A DNA stretch of 64,000 bases from Glebionis coronaria (GCA_025667525.1 CM046878.1:99711237-99775236), one strand, 5' to 3'; counted from the stretch's first letter, positions 24,329-40,150 are shown. Notes: generated by a model from the sequence alone, not told the origin. Program-made: numbers and translations.

Positions 24329-26909
24329 TGTGACAGCCCTAGATTTTGGATTTGTCACTTTTGATTGTTTGACTTTGATTATGTGTTTAGTGTGCGTTAC
24401 GTGCATTCTATTTATTTTTTAGCCTTGGATTGGATTTTTGTCATCGTACATGTATTGCGTGGTACATTATATAATGTTATGATGGGGTTAGTTCATGCTC
24501 ATTGGTTCACTTGGATGTAACTATGATAAAATGCGGTGCTATTTTAGGATTTTATGTGTACGTATATGTATTATAGTAAATCGTATTATTACAATTTAGG
24601 GTTTAGCATTTTGAGGTCTCGGATGAGGTATTAGTCACGGGAATAATTTACGGGATGGTTTTAAGTCATTTATGACTTAGTTATAAAGTTTATTTCATAT
24701 TTTAAGAATTTCCATAAAACTGTATATTTTACGTATTTTACGGTAATCACGTAAAATTGACTAGTTAAAAGGTTTATGTGGAATTAATTAATTAAGGGAT
24801 TAATAAAAAAATATAATTAAGGAAATAATTATTAAAAATGAATTTAATAATAAAATAAAATAAATTATTTTTGGTAAAAAATTTATAAAGGACGGTGGAA
24901 AAAAAATAAGAAAAAAAGTAAGTACTATTGGGCTAGGATTTGTTTAGTTAAACTATATAAGGATTTTATTAAAATCAAAATACATAAAAAAACCCCTGGA
25001 TAACTCAAACGGCGATCAACAATATTTTTTAGGGTTTCATAAATTTTTCTTGATTCAAGGTAAGTGATCAATTTAACTTTAATATAATTCATGTTTTTAT
25101 TAATTAATCATGATTGTAATGTTAATTAACCATCATTGAGATGATTAGAGTTTTATTAACTTTCTGTAAAATATAGTAATTAAGATCCATTAATGATTTT
25201 AGGGTTCTTGTTTAATAATTTAAGGGTAATTAATGATGTTTAGAGGGTTAGTGCATAAACGCGTAAAACAGTCTGATTTTTAGGGCTGTCTTGTGTCGAC
25301 TGTTCCGGGCAGTAGGTAGCACCTTTGGTCGAGTTTCTTTTTTTTAAATTAAGTTCAAAGAGTATAAATTTCAAAAATGTAAGGTTGGTAGAAAATGGAT
25401 TCGGGAAGGTCGTCAAACAATTTTTACAAAAACAGTGCGCTGTTCAGGAATAAATTTGGATTTCAAGAATTTGAGTCAAAACCTAACCAAACGAATGAGA
25501 TAGCCAAAGATTTTTGATTTGGGAACTCTTTATAATATATATCAAAGTACTGGAGGTTTTCAATAAAATTTATGGTGTTTAGGTCGGGATTTTGGTGACA
25601 AACATTTAGCATGTACAGAAAATCAATTTTGGTGAAAACACTTTTGGCGTAGAGACTAAACGAAAGGGTTAACGTGTAAGTAGAAAGTAAAATTGGTTTT
25701 GGAGTTCTTAGATCATATAAAAACATAACTCCAGTAGGGTAGGAACCAAGTGTGGTGTTAAGTTCACTTCATGTGATCGTTTAGTGACTAGTAAATCGTA
25801 CCGGGGAAAAACTGGATTTTTACGTATAGAATAGCTTGTAGTGGGAGAACTAGATAGTGGGGATTGGGGGATTAGATTCATCTCCTTAATTGTTACTTAA
25901 CTTGGCTGTTAAGAACTGAGCTAAGGGTGTCGTGTATGATTTTATAGGTTTGTAGGAGTGCTAGCTTGATGTGCTATCAGGTGAGTTCATAGTCACATTT
26001 TCACTGAGTTTTTAAATGTTTTATTCTAGTATGGGATGGAGATGACACTTGTGGGGTTCTTAAAATGTTTTGGTACTATATTTTTATAAATGTTTGGACA
26101 TAGATGTGTAATTGTGTGGCATGTGTGCTTATGTTCTCATATGTGCTTTGACATGTGTTCTGATATGTGAATCTTGTTTGGGTTCTGATTGGCTTTGGTA
26201 CATAGATGTATGGGCGTCTATGGGATCAGTTGTGATGTGTGTGGAGCGTGGGGAACGATCCATCCTGAGTACTTGTGTATCGTCTCTTTGGAGGCAAGAT
26301 ATCTCGACGGGGATATGGTTCATCTTCCACTAGTGGTGTGGGAAAGATCCGGATAGTGTGGTGCATTGTTCTTATTGTGTGTTCTTGACTGATATAATTG
26401 TGCTTTGTTTGTAGTTGTATGTAACATGATTATCACATTATGGTCAAATGCTTTAATTTTTTTTCTTTAACTTATTTACAGCGGTTGACAAGGTTTCTTA
26501 AGATGTTTTAATAACTTAAACCTATGTTCTCACCAAATTTATGTTGACATATTTTAGTGTCATTTTCAAGTGAGGTAGTTATGAAGGATGATGTTAGAAG
26601 TGGCTAGAGTCTAGAGGCTGCTAGGATTGCATTAGGACTAATCCCTTTCCTCTTAGTATTTATTTATGTTTGAATAAGTGGTACATTTTAGACACCTATA
26701 TGTTTGATGTTTGTTTATTTGTTTGTCTTTGGTAAGAGGTAGGCCTGTTACCTACTTACCTAGACGCCTGCATTGTTTGAGATATTGTCATGACATTGTG
26801 TCACCTTTTTATGACATTTCTATTTCATTTAGTTCTATCTGTAGACACGCTATTGTTGTGATGATATACATACGTCGCGCCCCATATTCCGCCATGGTGG
26901 GGTGTGACA
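24329..26909 (+). repeat. 3' LTR of the large-LTR element
   Basis: 2,581 bp, direct repeat of 19,780-22,388, followed by the CAAAC duplication. Confidence 0.9.
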
Positions 26910-26914
26910 CAAAC

Positions 26915-27514
26915 TTTCACCATGAACATGTCTGTGGGGTTTGTTTTGGTGAAATTTAACAAGCGTTGACCGTGATAGCATAGTGAGTTTAAAAAAAAGC
27001 ATGCGGTGGTGTTGATTGGTTCAGTTATCGGGTCGTTGGGTTTAATTAATTCAGCTAGCTAGTTCGGGTTAAAAATTTCCGGTTTGATACAAGTGTTATT
27101 CAATAAGCACACGCAATAAACTCAATAAGATTCTTAAAACATGGGATTATCAATAAATTGTAGCTTATAGCAGATCACAAACAAGGGAACATATAGGAAG
27201 AGATGTACTCGTATTTAGAGATCAATGACTGAAATGTGTGATTGGAATTTGAGAGTGAATTGTGTTTTTACGCATACATGAATGATGAAAAATGAAGTAG
27301 AAACTGGTTTTTATACTATAAGAACAAGGAAGAAGAACAACAACTTTTCCCGCTTAAAACTGAGTTTGTTAAACTATGTGCTTGGACTTGAATTGAGTTT
27401 TGGCGCGTATCAATCCATTCCCTTTAGCAATTTGATTGACCTCTTTCAATTAATCTTCCAGCTGCTAAAACTTGTTCAAACTCTGGAACTTTTTTATCAC
27501 ATCCCTATATAGCT
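26915..27514. other. Spacer, possibly LTR remnant of the neighbouring gypsy element
   Basis: About 600 bp with no clear coding signal. It lies directly beyond the 3' end of the minus-strand gypsy pol, where a 3' LTR would be expected, but I found no matching repeat in the window. Confidence 0.3.
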
Positions 27515-30140
27515 CCTAGGTTGCCTCATCTTCACTTCTATTTGACCATTGTACTAGTACGTAAGCCACTACTTTGTTATTGACCTTGCCTGATCTTCTA
27601 TCCAGAACTTTAGTTGGAAACACAAATAAAATGCCATCAGTATCACACATAGGCAAAGCTTTAGGCTTATCCACCACTCATTTGCATAGCTAGAGTTGAG
27701 ATACATGAACACTGGATGAATTTGACTTTCTTTAGGTAACTACAGTTTATAAGCTACCTGCACAATTATTTCCAAGACTTTGAAGGGACCATAGTATTTA
27801 GCTGAGAGCTTATGATAAGTGCCTTGCCTAGCTGTGACTTGTCTGTATGGTTGTAGTTTCAAGTAGACCTAAACACCCAATTTAAAACTTCTATTTGTCC
27901 TGTTCTTATCAGCCAAGCTTTTCATCCTAACATGAGCCCTCTTTAGATGAAACTTAAGCATTTCCACAACTTGCTCCCTAGGAAACATTAAACTATCCAT
28001 CGCTTCTACTAAACTTTCTCCAGGCATATGGATGGGTGGTGCCTGAGCATACAACACTTCAAAGGTGTAGTATTGATGGTTGTGTGAAAATTAGTATTAT
28101 ACCAAAACTCAGCCATAGAGATCCAGTTAGTCTACTCCTTAGACTTCTCACCAGTCATACACCTGAGGTAACACTCAAGATATCTGTCTACCACTTCTGT
28201 TTGATCATCATACTGTGGGTGATAGGCTGTAGACATTTGCAGCTTGGCCTTGAGCACTTTAAACAAAGATTGCCAAAATGGCTCAAGAACACCTTGTCCC
28301 TATCATTGACAATAATGTTTGGTACTACATGTAGCTTATACAAACTATCCAAAAATACTTGAGCTACTTGTGCAGCTGTAAAAGGGTGTTGTTGTAAAGG
28401 CATAAAGTGGGCATATTTGTTGAGCCTATCAACCACCACAAAGACCACAGAATTTCCTTGTGACTTAGGAAAACCTTCTACAAACTCCATGGATATGTCA
28501 CACCATGCCTTAGTTACAATAGGTAATGGTTTAATTAACCCAAGATAAGTACTAAGCTCAGGCATCTGTCTTTGACAAACATCACACTCCCTGATCCATT
28601 GCTTCACTTGTTTTCTCATACCCTTCCAATAGCATATTGAATCCATCTGCTACATTGTAACTTGTACACAAGAATGGCCACCAATAGGTTCATCATGTAC
28701 TTTTGAGAATATTTGCTTTCTCAAGGCTTCATCATCTCCCACAACCTATTTACCCTTCCTTCTCAACTGGCCGTTGTACCAATTATACTTCTTAGACTGG
28801 TAACCAAGACCTGCAAACTTCTTGATAATGTCATTTAACTTGTCATATTTTTCCCAACTTGCTTCAACCTTCTTGAACAATTCATCAATTACATTGGTTG
28901 ATACTATGGCCATTAATTGGCTTTGCATATCTCTTCTAGACAAAGCATCAGCCACCATGTTCTCACTCTCCTTCTTATAAGCAATCTCATAGTCATAGCC
29001 AAGTAGTTTAAGAACCACTTGTGTTGGAAGGGAGTAGTAAGCCTTTGGTATAACAAATGGTCAGTCTTAATTTTGAAATGCCTATCCATCAGATATCCCT
29101 TCTATTTTTTCAAAGCAAGTATGACAGAAGGAATTCTTTCTCATAGGTTTACAAACTCTGATGTTTGGAAGATAGAGCTTTAATCATGTAAGCTAATGGA
29201 TGTCCATTCTGCATTAACACAGCTCCAATGACATTGTCACATGCATTAGTTTCTACCAAAAACTCCTTATCAAAATTAGACAAACCCAAAACCGGTGCTT
29301 CAATCATGGCCTTTTTTAACTACATAAAAGCTAATTGAGTAGCTTCAGACCAATCAAAAGAGATTTTCTTCAATATGGTAGTCAATGGCTTACTAATGAC
29401 TCCATACCCCTTAATAAACCTCCTATAGTACCCAGTTAGACCCAAGACACCCCTAAATAGCTTGACAGTCTTAGGTTCAAGCCAACTCTTCATAGCCTCA
29501 ATCTTGGTTGGGTTAGTAGCCACCCCTTGTCATATACGATATGCCTCAAATGTTCCGCCTGGGATACTACAAAAGTACATTTACTCTTTTTTGTAAACAA
29601 GGTGTGAGCCTGCATCTTTTTACAATTAAATAAAGATGCCCAATATGTTCTTCCATTACTATAAACCAAGATATCATCAAAGAAGACCATTGTAAACTTC
29701 ATCGGATAGGGTTTAAAAATTCCATTCATCAAGGACTAGAAAGTGGAAAAGGCATTTGTCAACCCAAAATGCATGACTAAAAAGTCATAGTACTCATCAT
29801 GAGTTCTAAAAGTAGTCTTGTGGATATTTGCTTCACTCATCCAACTTTGAAAACACCATTGACCCATGTAATTCATCAATAAGTCCTTTAATCATAGGAA
29901 TTGAAAATTGTCCTTGACACTATACTTGTTCAGCTGCCTATAGTCAGCACACATTCTCCAGCTACCATACTTCTTATTAACCATTACTATGGGAGAAGAA
30001 AAAAACATTTACTTGATCTTATCACCCCAACATCTAATAACTTAGCCACCATCGTTCTATAGCATCTTTCTGGTCGGGAGGATATTTGTAGGGCCTGATA
30101 TTCGTTGGAGGAGCGTTTGGTACAAGAGGGATATTGATGC
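27515..30140 (-). pseudogene. Ty3/gypsy Pol remnant, chromovirus-like
   Basis: Read right to left. The reverse transcriptase N-terminus near 30,060-30,140 gives PLVPNAPPTNIRPYKYPP. Further on are YGSWRMCADYRQLN near 29,950, FFDDILVYS in 29,490-29,732, and GLTGYYRRFIKGYG in 29,320-29,523. RNase H (ENMVADALSRR) is in 28,746-29,018. Integrase has a zinc-binding HDEPIGGH near 28,690 and a core in 28,188-28,646 (CDVCQRQ, DISMEFVEGFP, NDRDKVF). A C-terminal VLVQWSNRSEDEAT near 27,530-27,590 resembles the chromodomain-like end. Many stops and frameshifts are present; gag and protease are missing upstream. Confidence 0.9.
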
Positions 30141-30620
30141 GTGTTCTACACTAGGTTTTAAATTTATAAACAAGAATTATCGACTTTATTTAGGAACACA
30201 AATTCTGGCAAGTATACCCTAGTCATGTTATAGTTAGGTCAGTAAGTCAAGGTCGTCCCATGGGACTTGGTTGCACTCAAGTGTAGTTTGTTTGTGACAA
30301 AATGGTGATTGTTATTGTCACAGATCAAACCACCATGAGAATCGATTTAAGAACAAGCACACAAAGAACATACATGTATGGTTAAATGAATCACATGGAC
30401 ATTAGGTTGTTTAGTTTGGATAACATATTAGAGTTAATCCTTTCGACCTATATAACCAATAATAATATATTAGTGATTTATAAATCAAGTATACATAAGT
30501 CTCAATCAAGTGGTCATTTCATGAGCCTTATGCCTAAACCAACAACAACAACAAGAATCCTTTCGGCCCATAGACTTGGTGTTATCAATCCGATATGTTT
30601 CATTTACTTGAAAGATGATT
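30141..30620. other. Unassigned repeat-like sequence
   Basis: About 480 bp just upstream of the gypsy pol remnant. No gene recognised. It may belong to a truncated element, but no partner repeat is present in the window. Confidence 0.3.
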
Positions 30621-31476
30621 AGAACAATATATTCAAAAGACTCCTTTCGACATTAGTCTTAATTAAACCTTTACTTGTTATGTTTATTAAGTCTCTTGCA
30701 CAATCGTCACAAAGCACAAGATTGCTCGTGGAGTGATTGCTCGTGGCGTCCCTTCAGCTTTTGGCCATTTATATTATATTTATCATGTGAGGCGTATGGG
30801 TGCATCCTAGTTACATGTTTTCAGTCAGGATTTCATGGTGAATGTGGTGTGTGCCTTGCATCCTTCACAAGGAGCTGATCCCTCCTACCAAGAACCAGTA
30901 TATTAAATTAGAGGCATCCCCTCTAATTTGCATGATGAGGTCACCCCTCCAAGTATTCATGCACGGTGGATTTTCATGACCTATATTGGCTAATGGTTAA
31001 ATATGTTAAACAGTTTTCATAAGATAAACATAAGGCTTTTCAAACTATAAAACCAGTTTTATGAACATGTTCTAGGTTTTTCCAGGACTTACACATTTCC
31101 GCTGCTATTAAGTCTTTATTATGTTTTAGTCATTCATACTATGTCTATACCCGTGCACTGAGCGTTTTGCTCAGCCGTTACTTTCCTTTCCATGTCCCAA
31201 AACGGCAGGTACTCAAGGACTGACTGGAGCATTTGGAGGACACGCATAGGATGGGAGCTACCTTAGATTCCTTTTCCTCTTGCCTTCATATTTATGCTTG
31301 TTTAGTCTTGCTTTTTGTTCATTTACTTTATTTATGCTTTGGGCTTATGTTGGGAACCGATGTTTGATTCCGGTTTTCCCTATGGTCATGTATGTTTAGT
31401 ACATATTACCTTGCATGCTTTGATGACACGCCATAATTATTGCGTGACATTCCATTTATCAAAATGGGGTGTTACA
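30621..31476 (+). repeat. LTR-like remnant
   Basis: Non-coding sequence ending in GGGGTGTTACA at 31,476. The 3' half (GTGCACTGAGCG near 31,155, AACGGCAGG near 31,202, and the terminal GGGGTGTTACA) resembles the R-U5 part of gypsy LTRs in plants. No second copy or target duplication found, so it could be a fragment or solo LTR; the left edge is uncertain. Confidence 0.45.
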
Positions 31477-31508
31477 TTATGGCTGCTAATCTATACTCTA
31501 GGTTCAGC

Positions 31509-33185
31509 ATAAATAATTTGAATCTCTCTCAGCTTTTTTTTTGCAGACGATGCCCTATTCATTTGTGATTGGTCGAGTAACAACATTAAATGTCTCGTTG
31601 CGATTCTCGATTGCTTTCATAAAGTCTCGGGGTTAAAGATTAATTACCATAAATCCAAGCTTTATTGGGTTGGGGTTTCCCCTAATGAGATATCGGCTCT
31701 TGCTACTATTACTGGATGCTGCCCTTTGACTTCTTCATTCAAATACTTAGGCCTTCCTGTTGATTGCAACATGTCTCGTGTTAATAGCTGGGATACCATT
31801 GTTGATAAATTTTCCAGGCGTTTATCTAGATGGAAAGCTTCGCTTCTTTCCATAGGTGGAAGAGCGACTCTTACTTCCTCAGTTTTGGGTGCGCTTGGAA
31901 CTTATTTTTTCTCCATTTCCCGATGCCGTCCTTGGTCGAAAAGAAGTTGGAAGCTATTCGTGCTAATTTTTTTTGGGGCAGTACAGATCATTTGCATAAG
32001 ATTCACTGGATTCGTTGGAAGGATATTCTTGCTTCCAAAGATGATGGGGGGGTCTCGGTATTGGCAGTTTATTTTCTTTGAACCAAGCTCTTATTCTTAA
32101 ATGGCGTTAGATATTTCTTACTAATCCTCACGCGCTTTGGGCTCGTTTGATAATCGCTATTCATGGTCACAATTATGATCCTGCCTCTTTCTTTGGACGC
32201 AGCAAGTGTAAAGGTGTTTGGTCTCGCATTGTTGGATCTATTAATCAGTTGCATGAGAAGAACTATATTCATCTATCTGCTATGAAGAGACAAGTTAACA
32301 ACGGTTCTACCACTTCCTTTTGGTATGACTCTTGGGCTGACACATCTCTTTTAAAATCATTGTTTCCACGTCTTTTTCACCTAGCTTCTAATAAAGACAG
32401 CTCGGTTCGTGAGAATTGGCATAATGGTTGGAATCTTTCTTGGGTTCGTAACTCTTTTTCTGGGAACAATGCTACGCAACTTGATATTTTTCAGAATATG
32501 ATCGCCCCTATCACTCTCAATGATTCTGAAGATTTGTGGATATGGTCTTTAGGTGGGAATTCTTTCACTGTCCGAAACGCTCGTTGTCACATTGACATGG
32601 TTTTTTTGCCTGTTCAAAGCCATTCTACTCGTTGGAACCAAGTCATCCCAAAGAAGGTAAATATTTTCGTTTGGAGGGCATGTCGTGACCGGCTTCCAAC
32701 TAGATGGAACCTCAGCCGTCGTGGTATCGAGGTTAATTCATTGAATTGTCCGATTTGTGACGTAGGTACTGAAACTTCTTTTCACATGTTATGGGCATGC
32801 TCTCTAGCTTCCTTAGTTTGGATTTGAGTTTTCAGGTGGGTAGACCTATATGTTCCTGATATTGCAAGTCTGTCTGACCTTTTCATTTGGATTGACGACT
32901 CCACTTTGCCGGGCAATCACAAAAAAATCATCGAAGTCATTTGTTTTGCAAGTCTGTGGTCCTTATGGTGCTTTCGTAACGAAACTGTTTTTGGGGATGA
33001 GATTCCTAAATGTAGCTTTCTTTTTGATAAGATTGTTGACTTTTCATATAGATGGTTCTCTACTAGATGTAAGTCGTTTACCATCTCTTGGAACAATTGG
33101 ATCCAAAACCCTTTAATGGTTTACTCTTTGTAATTTTCTAGCTTCTTGTTAGTGTTGAATAAAATTTTGCCGTTCAAAAAGAAAG
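31509..33185 (+). mobile_element. LINE (L1-like) retrotransposon, 5'-truncated
   Basis: C-terminal half of a non-LTR ORF2. It begins in the reverse transcriptase core (FADDALFICDW near 31,540), continues through GLKINYHKSK, FKYLGLPVDCN and IGGRATL, and ends in a zinc-binding RT-associated domain in 32,147-32,827 (FVWRACRDRLPT, CPICDVGTETSFHMLWAC). A frameshift near 31,915 and later stops make it a relic. Downstream is AATAAAATTTTGCCG and a short A-rich end, as expected of a LINE 3' end. The endonuclease and the 5' half are absent, typical of truncated reverse transcription. Confidence 0.88.

Positions 33186-35739
<2,554 letters not shown>

Positions 35740-35777
<38 letters not shown>
35740..35777. 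repeat. (TA)n tract between elements 1 and 2
   Basis: 38 bp of pure TA repeat, shared border of the two inverted-repeat segments. Confidence 0.95.
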
Positions 35778-35779
<2 letters not shown>

Positions 35780-36375
35780 TGGGATCAATAGAAAACTTCA
35801 TCTTGATAGAAAACCTAGAAAACCTCCTCTTAACCTTTGGATCAAGGTTCCTCCCCTTCCTTTTTTTTTCTTCTTAAGTCCAAGGGCCTCTTTTTCACTT
35901 TATTTATTTTCTAAGGGTTGAGTTTGTAAATTTTTTTTATTTCTTATTTGATCGATATTTTTGCTTTATGTTGCAAGCGCTTTTGTTTTTCCTTTTTTGA
36001 ACTGTGTGTTTTTGGTGTGTTTACTTTTGTATTTGTTGTCTTTATGCTGGTAGTTTTTTTTGCTGTCAGCGCTTTTTAATACTTTCTAACGACTCCTTTT
36101 TCCCTTTCAACTTCTATAGACAATTATATTATCTGTACAGTTGCAACTTACGAGAACTATATTGCAAGAATTGTTAATCCGACATTTTTCAGAAGTTTGT
36201 ACTATCAGTAACATAACAAGATACACGTTTTATTGACTGCATTCACATATAACAAGATAAAGTATGCAAGAACAATCTTTAAGCCTAAGCTTGACTAGAA
36301 AAAAAACAAAAGTCTGGTCAGAGCTCATGAACTTATGATCCTAACATTGGATGGCTGGAACAAGCCCTCTATGAA

Positions 36376-36681
36376 ATGGAAAGTCTATGCAGTGATGACC
36401 TGCCCATGAGTGAGCTCAGATCTATTATCGACAGAAAAACTAGTTTTAGAAGTATTGAGTCCCTACTTATAGTCGAAAGCAATCTACGCCAACTTCTACT
36501 TCATGTATCTTACAATTTCTTGCTATGTTGTAGTTATAAAAAATACCCACGATCTGTAAGGATCTTCATTAAACAATTAGTGAGGTCGCATCCAGCCAAG
36601 TCCAATCCAAGAATGGCATGTGAATGGGCGTACTGTCACTTTGTGACTCACACCATCATACGAATCAAGAACAATACCTGA
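36376..36681 (+). other. Unrecognised 101-codon open frame in element 2
   Basis: Open frame starting MESLCSDDLPMSELRS with no family I recognise. Its surroundings are decayed captured sequence, so it may be chance or the remains of another captured fragment. Confidence 0.2.
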
Positions 36682-36910
36682 ACCATGCACTAAAAGATGA
36701 GAGTGTTATAATGAATAAATCAGAGTTAAACCTTAAAAAAGTATCGCTATAATAGGGTGACATGATGTAGTTTTAAACTATATGTATTCCAAGAAAATTT
36801 AACCTGACAAGCATGATCGAGTTCATCAATTAGAGCATAAGTAGTTTAAGTAGAACAATATCATTATTTGTTCTACATAAAATTTAGTAAGAGATAAGCT
36901 TTTAACGTAC

Positions 36911-37081
36911 CGTTGTTTGTATCCATGTATATCAATAAGCAGCATCAGCATAAACGAGTGCATGTTTATCTATACACTCCCCTTGATAATCTATCAACTT
37001 CTCAATATGATCAGGTGTTTCCTACACAATCGGCACAATCATGTTGCAAGCAGCCAATGAAAGGATGAAATCGTAAATCTG
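36911..37081 (-). pseudogene. Captured fragment of a P4-type phospholipid-transporting ATPase
   Basis: 57 codons on the minus strand. The translation includes FILSLAACNMIVPIV, then a stop, then EKLIDYQGECIDKHALVYADA before a second stop. This matches the nucleotide-binding region of plant aminophospholipid flippases (ALA1-like), where the family has a LAACNTIVPI stretch followed by DYQGESPDEQALVYAAAA (family knowledge). The SPDE core has become CIDK and two stops are present, so it is non-functional. A GT donor-like site follows the last codon. No other parts of the gene were identified. Confidence 0.75.
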
Positions 37082-37639
37082 TTTGCTGGTTCTCGGTTGG
37101 CAGGGCAAACTCTTGAATCTAAAGCAACCCTGGGGAAAATGAATATTCCATACTATCATTTTGTAGACAATGGCATTTAAAGAAAATCACGGTACACCAT
37201 TTAAGATACCAAATATTTAATATGCATAACAATAAGAATGTAAACCATCCTTAGATGAAGGTGGAATGTGATCCGTAGCTACACGAAACAATTTTTTTAC
37301 AAAAAAGTTCAAGATTTTGAAGCAAAATCTGAGCATGTTTTAACTTGAAAAAAAGCTTAGCTTCAATGCAAATAACTCATGTTGTAACAATAGCTATGTT
37401 AGATGGTTTGTCATGATGAAGAACTTTGGATAATATATATTGATATATATTTTCTAAAAATCTTCTATCCATTTTGCCTAACACCAAAATTATGGTATAC
37501 AGATTATGTTATGCATATGTTAGCCAGTCGAGAATATCTTCGTCGTTCTTTTTCGTGTGGAAGACCCCTTGTGTTCTGAAGAGCTACAACATCAACTTGT
37601 ATCTGAAAAAACTCATATATGTCTAAGGTTCACTAATTT

Positions 37640-37725
37640 ATTCATATGAATGCCCTGAATTGTTAATATGGATGCCCTAATCTGTTCATACGGATGCCCT
37701 AATTTGTTCATACGGATGCCCTACG
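37640..37725. repeat. Short tandem repeat, about 24-bp unit
   Basis: Four diverged units of the type TTCATACGGATGCCCTAATT in tandem. Related GTGCCCTAATTTGTTCAGA stretches recur near 38,452 in the same element. Confidence 0.65.
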
Positions 37726-37953
37726 TGTTGGAAATACTTTGGTGATAGGAAACTGAGAAATTCAACATGATACGTTCAAGAAATTAATTTTGTATTATCA
37801 ATCAGCAAAGAGGCGTTATGTTTGTTTTGGATGTACAGATAATAGAGGTTCTTAGTCATTATTATATGGGGAGGTATGATCCATATATACAAGTTATCAA
37901 CATGGTCGTGACTAATATTTAAGAGATCAGAGAGAAAATAATGATCAACATAC

Positions 37954-38072
37954 CTTGATAAAGATGTTTGCAGTTCCACTTTTACTAATGCTTGGATCCC
38001 TCTGAGAATGTATGATGCGAATTTTCTTTTCATTCGCAGCACTAAAGCTCAGCACATCAATAGCCCTTGCAG
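37954..38072 (-). pseudogene. Captured exon of a poly(A)-binding protein
   Basis: A 119-bp open exon on the minus strand with acceptor GGCAG before 38,072 and donor GTATG after 37,954. It encodes 39 codons including ARAIDVLSFSAANEKKIRI and HSQRDPSISKSGTANIFIK. This is the RRM1-to-RRM2 junction of cytoplasmic poly(A)-binding proteins, where RRDPS..KSG.GNIFIKNL is conserved (family knowledge). No flanking PABP exons were found. With the ATPase fragment about 900 bp away, capture from two unrelated genes is the simplest reading. Confidence 0.8.
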
Positions 38073-39218
38073 CTGCCATACAGTCAAAACAAAACTTAAA
38101 TCATTTACTGCAAAATAATTTACTACAAGATGTGATAACTTACATAACTACTAGCTGTGATAACTTAGACAAAGTGATAAACTCAACCGGAAGAAAAAAA
38201 TCCACTATTACTAAACTCAGATAATGTTAATGTGTGTACTGTTTGTAAACAAAAATAAATCCCAAACACCCCTATATTGAAAAAGGTACCCAACGTTCAC
38301 AAATCTTTAAACAACCAAACAAATGGTGGCACTAAACATAACATACATGAGCATTAATTTGTTCAGATTACGAACAGGGTGCACTAAAACATACATAAAT
38401 GATGCCTTAATATGTCTAGTTATGAACTAACCATAATTAGTGATGGCCTACAGGTGCCCTAATTTGTTCAGACAACAAAATGAGTGCACTAAAAAATACA
38501 CATTGATGCCTTAATATCTCTTATCAAGAACTAATCATACTCACTGACGGCTGTTTACATCAGCATATACATGCATTCAAATAGACTGCTACACATATCA
38601 GTTGCATAAACACCACAGTAGAATAAACACCAGTTGCAATCTCTAGTTTATTGCTTGTTCTGCAAATTCCACATTGCCTATGTTATAAGATGTAATCATT
38701 ATCTGATGCTGCAAACGTAGACGACCAGCATCACCGTTTGAACAAATATAAAGTTAGGTATTGATATAGGATCCCAAAGTCTTGATAAGATAGTCTAAGT
38801 AACTGATCTATTAATATTTTTAACCCTTAACGTTATAGCTATATTATATTCCCTTAGAATCATAAGAGTTTACGACAATGACGCCCTAACTAAATATTAA
38901 ATGATACCCATTATCATCTCTTTACCATAACTAATTCAACAATATAATAAACATTTTTAGATCATATCCACGCCATTAGGAAACAAGTCGCCATTCAAAC
39001 TAATATGCATCTAACTATATATTACTTGATGCCATTTATCATCTCTTCACCCTAACTAATTAAACAATATAATAAACATCATACCTACGGAAACAAATCG
39101 CAATTCAAAATAATATGCATCCCACTTGCCCGAGGCACAACCAGTCCATTATCAGTAAAAAAACCATCATAATCCACAAAACGAAACACGCACAATATAA
39201 TCATGTTCTCTCTAAAAT

Positions 39219-39923
39219 CAGGGACGGAGCTATGTGTTGCCTTGGGTTGGCCAAGGCACACCCCAAACTTTCACGAGAGCCCAGTACTAGTTCCGAACTA
39301 AACTTTTAATTATCACCATGCATGATAATTTGCCCACCCTAATACCATAGTAGTTCTTAACGTTGCTTTTTATCATTCATTTAACTTAATACGTGCAATA
39401 ATCTATGTTAATATGAAAGAATAATATTGATTTCTAATATTGAGTTAGTGACTTGGTGTCATTTCAACTTGCGGAAAGACCATGTATCCGAAATAAAAAA
39501 CTAAAACATAGTTATGACACACTTTTATCTAATTGCTTACTCATATTTGGATATGGTTCTAAATGGCCCGTTAAAGCGCGTTAAAACTTGAGGCGCGACC
39601 TTTACATTACACAATAAATCAAAGCGCGTTATAATATGAGGTGCGATGATTTTTTGAATATCATTGCATCTAAGAAGAGTTCTCTAATATTAATTATTAG
39701 GTGCAACACTTATTATAAACTCAATATAAATATAATATCAAAATACGATAAAGCAAAAAAATATTTTTATATGTTGGGCCGCCATAAACCACGCTTTAAA
39801 AACGCTAAAGTTTCGCATATGCCGCTAAAGCGTGTAGCTTGAACATGCCGCCACACCACGCCTTACGCTATTTATAACCAAGTATTTGGCCCATCCACAT
39901 GTTAAATCCTGGCTTCGTCACTG
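39219..39923. mobile_element. Non-autonomous hAT-like element, 705 bp
   Basis: Starts CAGGGACGGAGCTAT and ends TGGCTTCGTCACTG (imperfect inverted repeats). Flanked by TCTAAAAT (39,211-39,218) and TCTAGAAT (39,924-39,931), an 8-bp target duplication with one mismatch. No transposase. Confidence 0.75.
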
Positions 39924-40150
39924 TCTAGAATTCAACTGATTGATTCCTTAATATGTTTAAAGGTGCACTAATCGTCTCCTTGACTCCTTAATATGTCATG
40001 ATTCAACAATGATACACATAAACTGAAACTAGCGCTTATAATCAATTGGTGTTCTTCAAGATTTATTTCTTTCCTAAACATTTAATAACCAAAAATTCAC
40101 AGAATGCATAAATTTGTTAATTAAATTAAATTAGATTATAAAGTTAAACA

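Larger units (their letters stand above)
19780..26909 (+). mobile_element. Non-autonomous gypsy-like element with 2.6 kb LTRs
   Basis: A 7,130-bp element with LTRs of 2,609 and 2,581 bp and target duplication CAAAC (19,775-19,779 and 26,910-26,914). LTRs start TGTGACA and end TGTGACA. TGGTATCAGAGC at 22,392-22,403 is a Met-tRNA primer-binding site. The purine-rich AGGAGGGAGTGA before 24,329 is the polypurine tract, preceded by a GGGACGAGATTT stretch like the 3' end of plant chromovirus coding regions (family knowledge). The interior is only 1.94 kb and has no gag or pol. The LTRs differ by many substitutions and small indels, so this is not a very recent insertion. Confidence 0.9.
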
